NCBI RefSeq assembly: GCF_013002715.1
Contig: NZ_JABENB010000001.1
Location: 186,001 to 250,000 of the forward strand
DNA from: Flexivirga aerilata
GTDB lineage: Bacteria > Actinomycetota > Actinomycetes > Actinomycetales > Dermatophilaceae
Direction of reading: 5' to 3'
Length of the DNA: 64,000 nucleotides
The notes beneath the pieces are model-generated. The model worked only from the letters and a program-made list of their open reading frames with translations. It was not told where the DNA came from and did no database searches. Positions 35,570 to 45,401 of this stretch are shown here, piece by piece. The position numbers and the translations under genes were made by a program. The first letter of the stretch is position 1. Every line of letters starts with the position of its first letter.

Positions 35570-35645
35570 GGGCCTTTAGCTCAATTGGTAGAGCTGCGGA
35601 CTTTTAATCCGTAGGTTGTGGGTTCGAGCCCCACAGGGCCCACCA
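35570..35645 (+). tRNA. tRNA-Lys (anticodon TTT)
   Basis: A complete cloverleaf of 76 nt including an encoded CCA: acceptor GGGCCTT pairs with AGGGCCC (one G-U), D-arm GCTC/GAGC, anticodon arm with loop CTTTTAA (anticodon TTT), T-arm GTGGG-TTCGAGC-CCCAC. TACGCT about 17 nt upstream is a good -10 box. I see no duplicated 3' end nearby, so no integrated element is indicated. Confidence 0.97.
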
Positions 35646-35681
35646 GTCTCACGGCCAACCGATTCGTCCTAGTGTGGTCGG

Positions 35682-36335
35682 ATGGTCAGTCCGCGCAACA
35701 CGTCACCCAGATCTGCCTCACGAGGCGGGGCGAGAGCCGGTGGCGAGAGAGCTGCTGTCCTGGAGGCAGCCGCGAAACTCTTCGAGTCCCAAGGGTATTC
35801 GAGGACGACGATGGATGAGATCGCCCGTTCCGCGGGCGTCAGCGCGCAGGCGATCCGCGCCCACGGCCCGAAGGTGGCACTGCTCGGGGCGGCCTTCTTC
35901 GCTCGTTTCATGGGCCGGGAGCAGGAACGAGCACTCGCATCGTTCGAGATGGCACCCTTCGATTGCTTCGACGAGCCCTCCATCGCGCGCATCCTTCGTC
36001 CGCTGATCGACGGCATCGCGGCGTCCGTCGGCGTCTTCCGGGCGATCGAGGTCGCCGCTGCGAGCGATCCGGAGGTCGCCGCGCTGCTGACCGACCTCCG
36101 CTTCGCCCACCGCACCGACATGCTGCTCATGCTCGCGCAGCACCCGGCGCTGTCGGCCCGGCGCCGGCAAGGCGTCGCGGACGTGCTGATCCTGACGGTC
36201 TCGCACGCCGGCTACGACCACCTGGTGTTGCGCTGCGGGTGGTCCCGCGACCGCTTCCGCCGGTGGTCCGCCGCCCAGATCGTCACGTCCGTCGAGGCGG
36301 TGCTGCCGCAGCCGACAGTCAAGGACGGCCGCTGA
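35682..36335 (+). CDS. TetR-family transcriptional regulator
   Basis: 217 residues. The N-terminal helix-turn-helix (about 24-70) reads AVLEAAAKLFESQGYSRTTM then AGVSAQAI; the rest is a ligand-binding helical domain. The ATG at 35682 is 6 nt from TAGTGT, suggesting a leaderless start. The 3' end overlaps the end of the broken glycosyltransferase on the other strand by 17 bp. Its original target may have been that gene; this is inference. Confidence 0.85.
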   Translation: MVSPRNTSPRSASRGGARAGGERAAVLEAAAKLFESQGYSRTTMDEIARSAGVSAQAIRAHGPKVALLGAAFFARFMGREQERALASFEMAPFDCFDEPSIARILRPLIDGIAASVGVFRAIEVAAASDPEVAALLTDLRFAHRTDMLLMLAQHPALSARRRQGVADVLILTVSHAGYDHLVLRCGWSRDRFRRWSAAQIVTSVEAVLPQPTVKDGR

Positions 36336-37180
36336 CCGCCGCGACGATGCTGTCGAGTCCGGGCGCTTCGGCTGCCTGCCGCTGCAAGCGGGCCGCGGCC
36401 TGACGATATGCCGGCTGCATCAGCAACCGGCCCAGTTCCCGCCCCGCACGAGCAGGCGGGATCCGGTTTCGCCGGATCCCGATGCCGAGACCGCTCCAGC
36501 GCACTCGTGCCGCGACCTCACCCTTGTCCTCGGACGCCCCGACCGAGAGCACCGGGACGCCGTGCCGGATCGCGAAGCCGACTCCGCCATACCCGCCGTT
36601 GGTGACGAACGCCGACAGCCGGGGAAACACAGCGTCATACGGAAGGAACGGGCTGCGGCGTGCGTATGACGGCAGCCGCCCGAGCTCCATGACATCCGGG
36701 GCCGAGACGACCAGATTGAGCGCCATTCCCTCGGCCGCCTCGACGACGGGCAGGATCAGGTTGTGCGGATCGGGGACGGCCGAGCCCTGCGTCACCAGCA
36801 CGGTCGGCCGATTCGGATCGAGGCCCGCCCACCAGTCCGGCAGCGGATGGTCGCTGTCGCCGCTGCGCGAGAGCGGCCCGGCAAAGCGCACCGGCACCGT
36901 ACTTTCCCGCGGGTACTCGAACCCGGGGACGGTCAGTTGCACGATCTCGTCGACCCACGACAGCCAGTCCATGACGGGCCCGGCAGTCGAACGCCTGCGC
37001 CGGCTGCTGCCTCACCCGCCGCCGACTGCAACGAACCGAGGACGAGGCGCTCGATCGCCCAGCGCGCCGCCGCGTTGCGGACTCGGCCGGCAACGCCGGT
37101 GGTAGGCGCCCACCCCGCGCCGACCGGCGGCACGCCGGCGGTGGGCAGGTTGAGTGGGTTGCAGCCGAGCACAACGTCGG
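36319..37180 (-). pseudogene. truncated, frameshifted GT1 glycosyltransferase
   Basis: The intact frame 36319-36972 encodes only the C-terminal half of a macrolide-type GT1 glycosyltransferase (about 217 of about 400 residues), from WLSWVDEIVQLTVPGFEYPR through VTQGSAV and the donor-binding VTNGGYGGVGFAIRHGVP. The part that should precede it (GCNPLNLP ... VRNAAARWAIERLVLGSLQSA) continues upstream but in another frame, with the switch near 36960-36980. The first 100-odd residues of the N-terminal domain are missing altogether. I infer a decayed gene; a sequencing error could explain the frameshift but not the missing N-terminus. Confidence 0.75.
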
Positions 37181-37240
37181 GCAACCGTCTGAAAGACTGA
37201 TCATCCACTGGCCACGACACGTGCAGGGGTGATGCGTCGC

Positions 37241-38407
37241 ATGAGCGAAATGCAGTTCGGGATCTTCACAGTCGGGGACATCACCCGCGATCCGACCACC
37301 CTCAAGACGCCGAGCGAGCACGAGCGCATCAAGGCGACGGTGGCGATCGCCAAGAAGGCCGAGGAGGTCGGCCTCGACGTCTTCGCGACCGGCGAGCACC
37401 ACAACCCGCCCTTCGTGCCGTCGTCGCCGACGACCCTGCTCGCCTACATCGCCGCGCAGACCGAACGCCTCCTGCTGTCGACCTCGACCACGCTGATCAC
37501 CACCAACGACCCGGTGAAGATCGCCGAGGACTTCAGCGTGCTGCAACACCTCTGCGACGGCCGCACCGACGTCATGCTCGGGCGCGGCAACACCGGCCCG
37601 GTCTACCCGTGGTTCGGCAAGGACATCCGCGCCGCCATACCGCTGACGGTCGAGAACTACCAGCTGCTGCGCTCGGTCTGGGACGACGAGGTCGTCAACT
37701 GGAGCGGCAAGTTCCGCGCCGCACTCCAGGGCTTCACGCTCGCACCGCGCCCCCTGGACGACGTGCCGCCGTTCGTTTGGCACGCCTCGATCAGGTCACC
37801 CGAAATTGCAGAGTTGGCAGGCTATTTCGGCGACGGCTTCTTCGCCAACCACATCTTCTGGCCACCGTCGCACACCCAGCAGCAGGTCGAGCTCTACCGG
37901 CAACGGTTCTCCGACTACGGCCACGGCACGCCGCAGCAGGCGATCGTCGGACTCGGCGGCCAGGTGTTCATGCGGCCCAACAGCCAGGACGCGGTGCGCG
38001 AGTTCCGGCCCTACTTCAACGAGGCGCCGGTCTACGGCCACGGCCCGTCCCTGGAGGAGTTCACCCGCGAGACGCCGCTGACCGTGGGGTCGCCGCAGGA
38101 GGTCATCGAGCGCACGCTCGGCTTCCGCGACTATGTCGGCGACTACCAGCGGCAGCTCTTCCTGCTCGACCACGCCGGGCTGCCGTTGAAGACCGTGCTG
38201 GAGCAGCTCGACCTGCTCGGCGAGGAGGTCGTGCCGGTGTTGCGGGAGGAGTTTGCCAAGGGGCGCCCGGCGGACGTGCCCGACGCACCGACGCACGCGT
38301 CGCTGGTCGCGGCCAAGGAAGCCAAGGAAGCCAAGGAAGCAGCCGACGCGACCCCCGCGGCCGAAAAACCAGACACAGCAACAACATCGGAGGGTGACCA
38401 GGCATGA
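37241..38407 (+). CDS. LLM-class flavin-dependent oxidoreductase
   Basis: 388-residue luciferase-like monooxygenase of the CE1758 type. Seen: MQFGIFTVGD start, ATGEHHNPPFVPSSP, LLSTSTTLITTNDPVKIAEDF and MLGRGNTGPVYPWFG. The C-terminus carries a low-complexity tail (AKEAKEAKEA). It needs reduced flavin, which its neighbour can supply. ATG 37241 is preferred; GTG 37229 and ATG 37232 are in frame just upstream. Overlaps the next gene by 4 nt (ATGA). Confidence 0.88.
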   Translation: MSEMQFGIFTVGDITRDPTTLKTPSEHERIKATVAIAKKAEEVGLDVFATGEHHNPPFVPSSPTTLLAYIAAQTERLLLSTSTTLITTNDPVKIAEDFSVLQHLCDGRTDVMLGRGNTGPVYPWFGKDIRAAIPLTVENYQLLRSVWDDEVVNWSGKFRAALQGFTLAPRPLDDVPPFVWHASIRSPEIAELAGYFGDGFFANHIFWPPSHTQQQVELYRQRFSDYGHGTPQQAIVGLGGQVFMRPNSQDAVREFRPYFNEAPVYGHGPSLEEFTRETPLTVGSPQEVIERTLGFRDYVGDYQRQLFLLDHAGLPLKTVLEQLDLLGEEVVPVLREEFAKGRPADVPDAPTHASLVAAKEAKEAKEAADATPAAEKPDTATTSEGDQA

Positions 38408-39030
38408 CGACGATCGCGGTCGTGACCGCCGGGCTTCGCGAGCCGTCCAGCACGCGCCTGCTCGCCGACCGGCTCGCCGAGGCGGTCCGCAAGGACCTGC
38501 CGGCCGGCAGCGTCGAGCTCCCGATGATCGATCTGCGGCTCTACGGCAAGGCGCTGATGGACGCCACGCTCACCGGCTTCATCAGCCCGGAGCTGCAGGC
38601 GGCGTTCGACACCCTGACCTCGGCCGACGGGCTGATCGCCGTGACTCCCGCCTTCAACGCCTCCTACAGCGGGCTCTTCAAGTTGTTCTTCGACGTGCTG
38701 CCACTGCCCAGCCTCGACGGCATGCCGGTACTCATCGCCGCGACCGGCGGCACCGAGCGCCACTCTCTGGTGCTCGAGCACTCCCTGCGGCCGATGTTCT
38801 CCTACCTGCACGCGATCGTCGCGCCGACCGCCGTGTATGCCGCCACCGGTGACTTCGGCGGCGACGGCAACAGCGGGCTCAGCTCCCGGATCGACCGCGC
38901 CGCAGAGGGATTCGTCCGGTTGCTGACAGCCTGCGGGCCGCGCTCCGCACCGGCACCGTCCGGCGGCGACGAGCTCGACCAGATGCGGGCGCTGCTCGGC
39001 GGCATACCCAAAGGCAACAACCCCAACTGA
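38404..39030 (+). CDS. NAD(P)H-dependent FMN reductase
   Basis: 208-residue flavodoxin-fold reductase of the CE1759 family. It begins with TTIAVVTAGLREPSSTRLLA (the FMN phosphate loop) and has VTPAFNASYSGLFKLFFD (isoalloxazine contact). Coupled by ATGA overlap to the LLM oxidoreductase, so the pair likely forms a two-component flavin system with reductase and monooxygenase. Confidence 0.88.
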   Translation: MTTIAVVTAGLREPSSTRLLADRLAEAVRKDLPAGSVELPMIDLRLYGKALMDATLTGFISPELQAAFDTLTSADGLIAVTPAFNASYSGLFKLFFDVLPLPSLDGMPVLIAATGGTERHSLVLEHSLRPMFSYLHAIVAPTAVYAATGDFGGDGNSGLSSRIDRAAEGFVRLLTACGPRSAPAPSGGDELDQMRALLGGIPKGNNPN

Positions 39031-39043
39031 ACGGAGACCACCG

Positions 39044-40003
39044 ATGAGCGACACCGAGACCTGGCCGGCCCTGGCGGTCGACAGTTGGACCGACACCCGC
39101 AAGACGCTGCACCTGTGGCTGCAGATCGTCGGCAAGATGGAGATGGTCTCCACCCCGCTGGTCAATCACTGGTGGAATGTCACCTTCCAGGTGAGCGCCC
39201 GCGGGTTCCGCACCGGGATGATGTTCTTCGAGGGTCATCCCTTCGACGCCGAGTTCGACTTCATCGACCACAAGTTCTACCTGCGCCGCGCCGACGGCCG
39301 GCAGGTCTCCATCGCGCTGGAGGCCAAGTCGGTCGCGACCTTCTACGACGAGGTGCAGGAGGCGCTGCAAGAGCTGCGCCTGCGCTGCGACATCGTGCCC
39401 AGCCCCAACGAGGTCGACCCGGCGGTGCCGTTCGCCGAGGACACCGAGGACCGCCCGTACGACGCGCAGGCGGTGCAGACGTTCTGGCGCCAATTGGTCG
39501 CTGTGCAAAGGAGTTTCATGATCTGGCGGGCCGGTTTCGCCGGCAAGGACAGCCCGATCCAGCTCTTCTGGGGGTCACTCGACCTGTCCTGCGTGCGGTT
39601 CTCGGGCCGGGGCGCGCCGAAGCCGCCGCCCGCGCTGCACGTGCCCAACCTGCCGTCGTGGGTGATGGACGAGGCGGAGAGCCGGGAGAACTTCGCGGCG
39701 GGCTTTTGGGCCGGGGGCTCGCCTGAGGGGTCGTTCTACTCCTACGCCTACCCCGAGCCCGACGGCTTCCGGAGCGGCAAGGTCAGCGTCGGCAGGTTCG
39801 ACGACACGCTGGGCGAGTGGATCCTGCCCTACGACGAGGTGCGCACCAGCGACGACCCGGACACCATGGTGCTGACCTTCCTCAACGAAACCTATGGATT
39901 GGCAGCCGATCTCGCCAAGTGGGACCGCAAACTGCTCGACGTGGACCCCCACCGGCTCGACGCGGAGATCTATCACGGCGCCGACCGGTCGCCCCTCTAC
40001 TGA
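39044..40003 (+). CDS. DUF5996 family protein
   Basis: 319-residue soluble protein of the DUF5996 family, function unknown. Recognisable segments: KTLHLWLQIVGKMEM, NHWWNVTFQVSARG, FWGSLDLSCVRFSGR and FYSYAYPEPDGF. AACGGAGACC precedes the ATG, and the gap to the FMN reductase is 13 bp, so it belongs to the same operon. No catalytic pattern can be stated. Confidence 0.8.
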   Translation: MSDTETWPALAVDSWTDTRKTLHLWLQIVGKMEMVSTPLVNHWWNVTFQVSARGFRTGMMFFEGHPFDAEFDFIDHKFYLRRADGRQVSIALEAKSVATFYDEVQEALQELRLRCDIVPSPNEVDPAVPFAEDTEDRPYDAQAVQTFWRQLVAVQRSFMIWRAGFAGKDSPIQLFWGSLDLSCVRFSGRGAPKPPPALHVPNLPSWVMDEAESRENFAAGFWAGGSPEGSFYSYAYPEPDGFRSGKVSVGRFDDTLGEWILPYDEVRTSDDPDTMVLTFLNETYGLAADLAKWDRKLLDVDPHRLDAEIYHGADRSPLY

Positions 40004-40073
40004 CCCACTCCCATTGACCCGTTCCCACTGAACCATTTCCTACTGACCTCTTACCCGGAAGGCGCCACCACCG

Positions 40074-41540
40074 ATGCCCGACTGGACAGCCCGCATCGTG
40101 CAGGACGTCGACGACCTCGACGTCTCGGTGTTCGAGGCGTTGGCCACCACCGACAGCCCGCTGCTCGACCGCCTGATGCCCCGGCTCACCAATGCTGCCG
40201 ACCACTCCAAGCTCTGGTTCGGCATCGCCGCCCTGCTCGGGGTGAGCCGCAAACGGCGCGCGCAACGTGCGGCGATGCGTGGTGTCGCGACCATCGCGGT
40301 GAGCAGCCTGATCACCAATCAGATTGCGAAACGGACCAATCGGCGCCCGCGGCCGTCGTTGCGCTCGGTGCCACTGAGCCGGATGTCGCGGCGACTGCCG
40401 ACCTCGACCAGCTTCCCGAGTGGCCATGCCGCAAGTGCGGCCGCGTTCGTGACCGCGGTGAGTCTCGAGCTGCCGGCCCTCGCCTACCCGCTGCGCGCAC
40501 TCGCCGGACTGGTCGGGGTGTCCCGGGTCGCGACCGGCGCGCACTACCCGTCGGACGTCGTCGCCGGCTGGTTCCTCGGCAGCACGGTGGCCCGCATCGG
40601 CGGCAAGCTCGTGCCACCGGCGGCGCCACCTGAGAAGCACCTGCACCACCGCGCTCCCCTGCAGCTCGGCGAGCGCCCCACCGGCCGCGGCGTCGTGCTC
40701 GTGGTCAACCCCGCGTCGCACAGCGGGCAGGGCGCCGACGTGCTGCGCAAGGTGCAACGCAAGCTGCCGGACGTGGAGGTCGTCGAGCTCCGCAAGGAGG
40801 ACGACGTTGAGCAGGTGATGCGCCAATCCGCCTCTCGCGCACAGGTGCTCGGCGTCGCGGGCGGCGACGGCACCGTCCGCTCCGCGGCGTCGGCCGCGAT
40901 CGCGGCCGACGTGCCGCTCGCGGTCTTCCCCGCCGGCACCTTCAACCACTTCGCCAAGGACGTCGGCGCGTTCGGCCTGGACGCCGCGATAACGGCAGTC
41001 AAACGAGGCACCGCGGACAAGGTCGACGCGGCATACCTCAACGACAAGATCTTCCTCAACACCGCGAGCATCGGCGCCTACACCGACTTCGTGCAGATCC
41101 GAGAGAAGTACGAGGGACGCGTCGGCAAGCCGCTCGCCGCGGTGTGGGCGGCGCTCGTCGTCAAGGACCGCACCCTGCGGGTGCGGGTGGACGACACCAC
41201 CAGCGAGATCAACCTACTCTTCCTCGGCAACGGCAGGTATCAGCCGAGCGGCTTCGCGCCGGCCTTCCGGGAGCAGATGAGCGACGGCCTGGTCGACCTT
41301 CGCATGCTCGACGTCGCCGGACCGATCGGGCAGCTGAAAGTGTTGGCAGCGTTGCTGACCGGGCAGCTGGCGCGCAACAAGCGCTACCACGAACTCAGCG
41401 CGCCGGAGCTGCAGATCGACGTGCTGAGCGGGCCGGTCCGGGTCGCCCGCGACGGCGAGCTCGGCGAGACGACCGACGCGCTGCACGTGCGCGTCGACCG
41501 GCGCGCGCTCACGGTGTTCTGTCACGACGCGGCGTTCTGA
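40074..41540 (+). CDS. PAP2 phosphatase fused to diacylglycerol kinase
   Basis: 488 residues with two enzymatic domains. The N-terminal PAP2 domain (about 40-185) has the complete phosphatase signature: KRTNRRPRP, SFPSGHAAS and SRVATGAHYPSD. The C-terminal diacylglycerol-kinase-type catalytic domain (about 205-488) has VLVVNPASHSGQG, the nucleotide loop GVAGGDGTVRSAA and PAGTFNHFAKD. The two activities are chemically opposed (removing or adding phosphate on lipids), so the fusion may control a phosphatidate/diacylglycerol or undecaprenol pool. Similar fusions occur in Actinobacteria. It stands 70 bp after DUF5996, with no obvious promoter between. Confidence 0.88.
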   Translation: MPDWTARIVQDVDDLDVSVFEALATTDSPLLDRLMPRLTNAADHSKLWFGIAALLGVSRKRRAQRAAMRGVATIAVSSLITNQIAKRTNRRPRPSLRSVPLSRMSRRLPTSTSFPSGHAASAAAFVTAVSLELPALAYPLRALAGLVGVSRVATGAHYPSDVVAGWFLGSTVARIGGKLVPPAAPPEKHLHHRAPLQLGERPTGRGVVLVVNPASHSGQGADVLRKVQRKLPDVEVVELRKEDDVEQVMRQSASRAQVLGVAGGDGTVRSAASAAIAADVPLAVFPAGTFNHFAKDVGAFGLDAAITAVKRGTADKVDAAYLNDKIFLNTASIGAYTDFVQIREKYEGRVGKPLAAVWAALVVKDRTLRVRVDDTTSEINLLFLGNGRYQPSGFAPAFREQMSDGLVDLRMLDVAGPIGQLKVLAALLTGQLARNKRYHELSAPELQIDVLSGPVRVARDGELGETTDALHVRVDRRALTVFCHDAAF

Positions 41541-41548
41541 GCGCGGCT

Positions 41549-41799
41549 CGTCTCGATAGGAGGCTGGGTCTCGATACGCCGTCCCCCGCTGCGCTCCTCC
41601 CGGCTACTCGACCAGCACAGCTTCGCTGATCGAGCGGCAGTCTTCGCTGATCGAGTAGCGGCGAGGAACGAGCCGCGTATCGAGATCAGCCCAGCAACGA
41701 CCCCGCGAAAGCCGCCGGTGGTCTCGATACGCCGTCCCCCGCTGCGCTCCTCCCGGCTACTCGACCAACAAGACCCGGCTACTCGACCAGCGCAGAAGA
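41549..41799. repeat. dispersed TCTCGATACGC repeats in direct and inverted copies
   Basis: Two near-identical direct copies (about 41567-41614 and 41721-41768) of a block starting TCTCGATACGCCG and ending GGCTACTCGACCA flank an inverted copy (about 41649-41688, TGATCGAGTAGCGG to CGCGTATCGAG). A partial copy follows. This is a known type of intergenic repeat in Micrococcales and related groups; it fills the DAGK-furA gap. A relative occurs at 46914-46960. Confidence 0.85.
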
Positions 41800-41835
41800 C
41801 TTGACTTGGTCCAGAAAACCCGAAAGGGTGATCAC

Positions 41836-42297
41836 GTGCCGGGCCACTTCGAGGAGACGCTGCGCGGGGCCGGTCTGCGCGTGACGCAACCTCGCCTCGC
41901 GGTGCTGAGTGCCGTGCACGACCACCCGCACGCCGACAGCGCGGTGATCGCCGAGGCGGTCCGCGAGCAGTTGCCGGCCGTCTCCCGGCAGGCGATCTTC
42001 GACTGCCTCAACACCTTCGCCGACAGCCGGTTGGTGCGACGCATCCAGCCGGCCGGCTCCAGCGCGCGCTACGAGCTGCGTGTCGGTGACAACCACCATC
42101 ATCTGGTCTGCCGCTCCTGCGGCGCGGTCGTCGACGTCGACTGCGCCGTGGGCGAGGCCCCGTGTCTGCACACCCCGGACGACCACGGCTTCCGCATCGA
42201 CGAAGCCGAGGTCATCTACTGGGGGGTGTGTCCCGATTGCGCTGCCGCGCAACGAGTTTCGCCCACCCTTCAGCAGGACACCGAAAGGAAGTCATGA
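41836..42297 (+). CDS. furA: Fur-family regulator FurA, paired with katG
   Basis: 153 residues. The winged helix (about 1-80) has [20 protein letters not shown]; the metal domain has [19 protein letters not shown] and a second CPDC, giving two Cys pairs for structural zinc. FurA proteins repress katG and themselves and respond to peroxide. GAAAGGG 6 nt before GTG 41836 sets the start; longer readings begin inside the repeat block. The stop overlaps the katG start (ATGA). Confidence 0.9.
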   Translation: MPGHFEETLRGAGLRVTQPRLAVLSAVHDHPHADSAVIAEAVREQLPAVSRQAIFDCLNTFADSRLVRRIQPAGSSARYELRVGDNHHHLVCRSCGAVVDVDCAVGEAPCLHTPDDHGFRIDEAEVIYWGVCPDCAAAQRVSPTLQQDTERKS

Positions 42298-44489
42298 GCA
42301 CCACCGACGAACAGCCTCTGGCTGAGATCAACGATGAGGATGCGGGCGGCAAATGCCCGGTCATGCACAACCTCATCCCGCCGACGCAAGGTGACGCCAA
42401 CCAGCAGTGGTGGCCGGAGCGCCTCAACCTGAAGATCCTGGCCAAGAACCCCGCGGTCGCCAACCCGCTGGGCGAGGACTTCGACTACGCGGCCGCGTTC
42501 GAAAAGCTCGACCTCGCAGCGGTCAAGGCCGACATCAACACGATGCTCACCGACTCGCAGGAGTGGTGGCCGGCCGACTTCGGCAACTACGGCCCGCTGA
42601 TGATCCGTATGGCGTGGCACAGCGCCGGCACCTACCGCGTCCAGGACGGCCGCGGCGGCGGTGGCACCGGTCAGCAGCGCTTCGCCCCGCTCAATTCCTG
42701 GCCGGACAACGTGCTGCTCGACCGCGCCCGCCGCCTGCTGTGGCCGGTCAAGAAGAAGTACGGCCAGGCGCTGTCCTGGGGTGACCTGATGATCCTGGCC
42801 GGCAACGTGGCGCTGGAGAACATGGGCTTCAAGACCTTCGGCTTCGCCGGCGGACGGCCCGAGGCCTGGGAGCCGGACGACGACGTCTACTGGGGCCCAG
42901 AGACCGAGTGGCTCGGCGACGAGCGCTACACCGGCGACCGCGACCTGGAAAACCCGTTGGCCGCAGTGCAGATGGGTCTGATCTACGTCAACCCCGAAGG
43001 CCCGGAGGGCGAGCCCGACCCGCTGAAGTCCGCGATCGACATCCGCGAGACCTTCAGCCGGATGGCGATGAACGACGAGGAGACCGTCGCCCTCATCGCC
43101 GGCGGCCACACCTTCGGCAAGACCCACGGCGCCGCCCCGGCCGACGAGGTCGGCCCCGAGCCCGAGGGCGCCCCGATCGAGCAGAACGGCATCGGCTGGA
43201 AGCAGCCCTTCCAGACCGGCAAGACCGTCGACGTCATCGGCTCCGGCCTGGAGGTCACCTGGACCTACCACCCGACCCGCTGGGACGACGAGTTCTTCCA
43301 CATCCTGTTCGGCTACGAGTGGGAGCTCATGGACTCCCCCGCCGGCGCCAAGCAGTGGCGCCCGGTCAACAACGGCGGGGCCGACATGGTCCCGGAGGCG
43401 TCCGGTGACGGCAAGCGCGAGCCGCGCATGCTGACCTCCGACCTCGCGCTGCGCTTCGACCCGGCATACGAGAAGATCTCGCGCCGGTTCATGGAGCGCC
43501 CGGAAGAGTTCGCCGACGCGTTCGCGCGTGCGTGGTTCAAGCTGACCCACCGCGACATGGGCCCGAAGTCCCGCTACCTCGGACCGGAGGTGCCGGCCGA
43601 GGACCTCATCTGGCAGGACCCGGTGCCGGCGACCCAGGCACCGAGCCCGGAGGCGGTCGCCGCCGCCAAGCAGCAGATCGCCGACGCCGGCTTCTCGGTG
43701 TCCGACCTGGTCAAGACCGGCTGGGCGGCCGCTGCGTCATACCGCAACTCCGACAAGCGAGGCGGCGCCAACGGCGGCCGGCTGCGCCTGGAGCCGCAGA
43801 AGTCGTGGAAGGTCAACGACCCGGCGGCGATCGGCCCGGTGGTGGCCAAGCTGGAGCAAATCGCGCAGGACACCGGCATCTCCTTCGCCGACGCCACGGT
43901 GCTCGCCGGCAACGTCGGCGTCGAGCAGGCGGCCAAGGCCGCCGGGCACGAGGTCGAGGTGCCGTTCACGCCGGGTCGCGGTGACGCCACCCAGGAGCAG
44001 ACCGAGGTCGAGTCGGTGGCCTACCTGGAGCCGCGCATCGACGCGTTCCGCAACTACACCGACTTCGAGCCGGTGGCCCCGCTGGAATACCACCTGATCG
44101 ACCGGGCCAACCTGCTCAACGTGAGCGCCCCGGAGATGACGGTGCTGATCGGCGGTCTGCGGGTGCTCGGCGCCAACACCGGCGACAACAAGGACGGTGT
44201 CTTCACCGACCGCGTCGGCCAGCTGACCAACGACTTCTTCGTCAACCTGCTGGCGCTCACCACCGACTGGAAGCCCGGCGACACCAAGGGTTCGTATGTC
44301 GCCACCGGCCCGGACGGCCAGGCCTGGACCGGCAGCCGCGCCGACCTGGTCTTCAGCGCGAACTCCGAGCTGCGCGCGATCGCCGAGGTCTACGCCTCCG
44401 ACGACGCCGCCGAGAAGTTCGTGCGGGACTTCGTCGCCGCGTGGGCGAAGGTCATGGACAACGACCGGTTCGACGTGAAGAAGAAGTAG
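42294..44489 (+). CDS. katG: catalase-peroxidase KatG
   Basis: 731-residue heme catalase-peroxidase that destroys hydrogen peroxide and organic peroxides. The N-terminal domain holds distal Arg105, Trp108 and His109 ([12 protein letters not shown]), and Tyr231 ([11 protein letters not shown]) and Met257 (RMAMNDEET), which with Trp108 make the Met-Tyr-Trp crosslink needed for catalase activity; [10 protein letters not shown] carries the proximal His. The second, heme-free domain is complete. Length is normal. Coupled to furA by overlap and followed by a strong terminator. Confidence 0.97.
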   Translation: MSTTDEQPLAEINDEDAGGKCPVMHNLIPPTQGDANQQWWPERLNLKILAKNPAVANPLGEDFDYAAAFEKLDLAAVKADINTMLTDSQEWWPADFGNYGPLMIRMAWHSAGTYRVQDGRGGGGTGQQRFAPLNSWPDNVLLDRARRLLWPVKKKYGQALSWGDLMILAGNVALENMGFKTFGFAGGRPEAWEPDDDVYWGPETEWLGDERYTGDRDLENPLAAVQMGLIYVNPEGPEGEPDPLKSAIDIRETFSRMAMNDEETVALIAGGHTFGKTHGAAPADEVGPEPEGAPIEQNGIGWKQPFQTGKTVDVIGSGLEVTWTYHPTRWDDEFFHILFGYEWELMDSPAGAKQWRPVNNGGADMVPEASGDGKREPRMLTSDLALRFDPAYEKISRRFMERPEEFADAFARAWFKLTHRDMGPKSRYLGPEVPAEDLIWQDPVPATQAPSPEAVAAAKQQIADAGFSVSDLVKTGWAAAASYRNSDKRGGANGGRLRLEPQKSWKVNDPAAIGPVVAKLEQIAQDTGISFADATVLAGNVGVEQAAKAAGHEVEVPFTPGRGDATQEQTEVESVAYLEPRIDAFRNYTDFEPVAPLEYHLIDRANLLNVSAPEMTVLIGGLRVLGANTGDNKDGVFTDRVGQLTNDFFVNLLALTTDWKPGDTKGSYVATGPDGQAWTGSRADLVFSANSELRAIAEVYASDDAAEKFVRDFVAAWAKVMDNDRFDVKKK

Positions 44490-44506
44490 TCGCACCACCT
44501 GCAACG

Positions 44507-44539
44507 GCGAAGGGTCCGCGGTATCCGCGGGCCCTTCGC
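44507..44539 (+). terminator. katG terminator
   Basis: 14-bp stem with one G-U pair (44507-44520 with 44526-44539), loop GTATC, 17 nt after the katG stop. Confidence 0.85.
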
Positions 44540-44630
44540 TGTCTCCCCGCTGGTTTCCCGGCCCGTTCCCTCGCCCGTTGTCTGACCGCTTCCTCCCAAC
44601 GGGTGGCGGCCGCGGCATATCGTCGGACGC

Positions 44631-44931
44631 ATGACCGACAGGGGGAAATGTCAGCAGCCGCGCCGGCCCGGCGGTCCCGCATGGCGAGGCCAGTGCTGCG
44701 CGAGGGAGCCATGGCGGCGTCGGTCGTCGCCGGCGGCTTCGCCTGGGTGTCCGCGCGACGGATGCGCCCCAGGGCGGTGGACCTGCCGGGCGCGGTGCGC
44801 AGCGGCGTGATCGCGATCGTCATCCTGCTGATCGGCCCCAACACCCTCGGTGCAACACGATCGAGCTGCTCGCCCTGGTCGCGCTGGAGGTATGGCGCAG
44901 GCCGGCCGCGGAGTCCGCGACCGCCTGAAGC
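44631..44931 (+). pseudogene. probable decayed small membrane-protein gene
   Basis: A leaderless-type promoter (TATCGT at 44618-44623) points at ATG 44631, but that frame soon loses protein character. From about 44648 another frame reads like a membrane protein (AMAASVVAGGFAWV, then GVIAIVILLIGPNTLG) and breaks near 44845. A third frame continues as NTIELLALVALEVWRRP to a TGA at about 44929. Two frameshifts in about 300 bp suggest a decayed gene of unknown family. This covers most of the 477-bp katG to next-gene gap; nothing else is seen there. Confidence 0.4.
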
Positions 44932-44966
44932 GCCGGGCGTCTACGCTGCGCCAAACCGCTGGGGGT

Positions 44967-45401
44967 CTACCGCTGGGCGCGGCCGTCGCGGTGCGCCACG
45001 TCGTACTCGTGCTGCTTCTCGGCTGCCCGGAAGAACAGCGCGCCGCCGCCGAAGCCGACGAAGAAGGTGGCGAGCGTCTGGCCGATCCACTGGGCGTCGC
45101 CCTGGAAGAACTCGCAGAGGATGACCAGCACCAGCACGACCCCGGGCACCACCCAGGACTGCACCTGCCAGCTGCGCGGCTTGACCAGCAGCGAGGCGAT
45201 GATGCCGACCACGAAGCCGATCACCGGGCCGGTGAGCCAGGTCGGACCGGGCAGCGAGGACGTGTCCGGCTGGAAGATGAAGTTGAGGAAGAGCAGCAGG
45301 AGGAAGGAGCCGAGGGTGACGACTACCCAGAGGAGCCCCTCCTGCTTAGCGTTCAGGTCAGAGCCGGGCGCGGCCTTGACGGGCGAGCTGAAGATTCCCA
45401 T
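44967..45401 (-). CDS. small four-helix membrane protein
   Basis: 144 residues with four hydrophobic segments (about 25-45, 60-78, 88-105 and 113-132) and a charged C-terminus (AAEKQHEYDVAHRDGR). No family assigned. GAGGAG lies before the ATG at 45401, which I prefer over an in-frame start 24 nt upstream. It is divergent from the CapA-like lipoprotein gene. Confidence 0.7.
   Translation of the reverse strand: MGIFSSPVKAAPGSDLNAKQEGLLWVVVTLGSFLLLLFLNFIFQPDTSSLPGPTWLTGPVIGFVVGIIASLLVKPRSWQVQSWVVPGVVLVLVILCEFFQGDAQWIGQTLATFFVGFGGGALFFRAAEKQHEYDVAHRDGRAQR

Noticed and set aside
35570..37240. Genomic island integrated at tRNA-Lys
   Set aside because: No integrase, no duplicated tRNA 3' end and no clear change of composition were found; only a decayed glycosyltransferase lies nearby.
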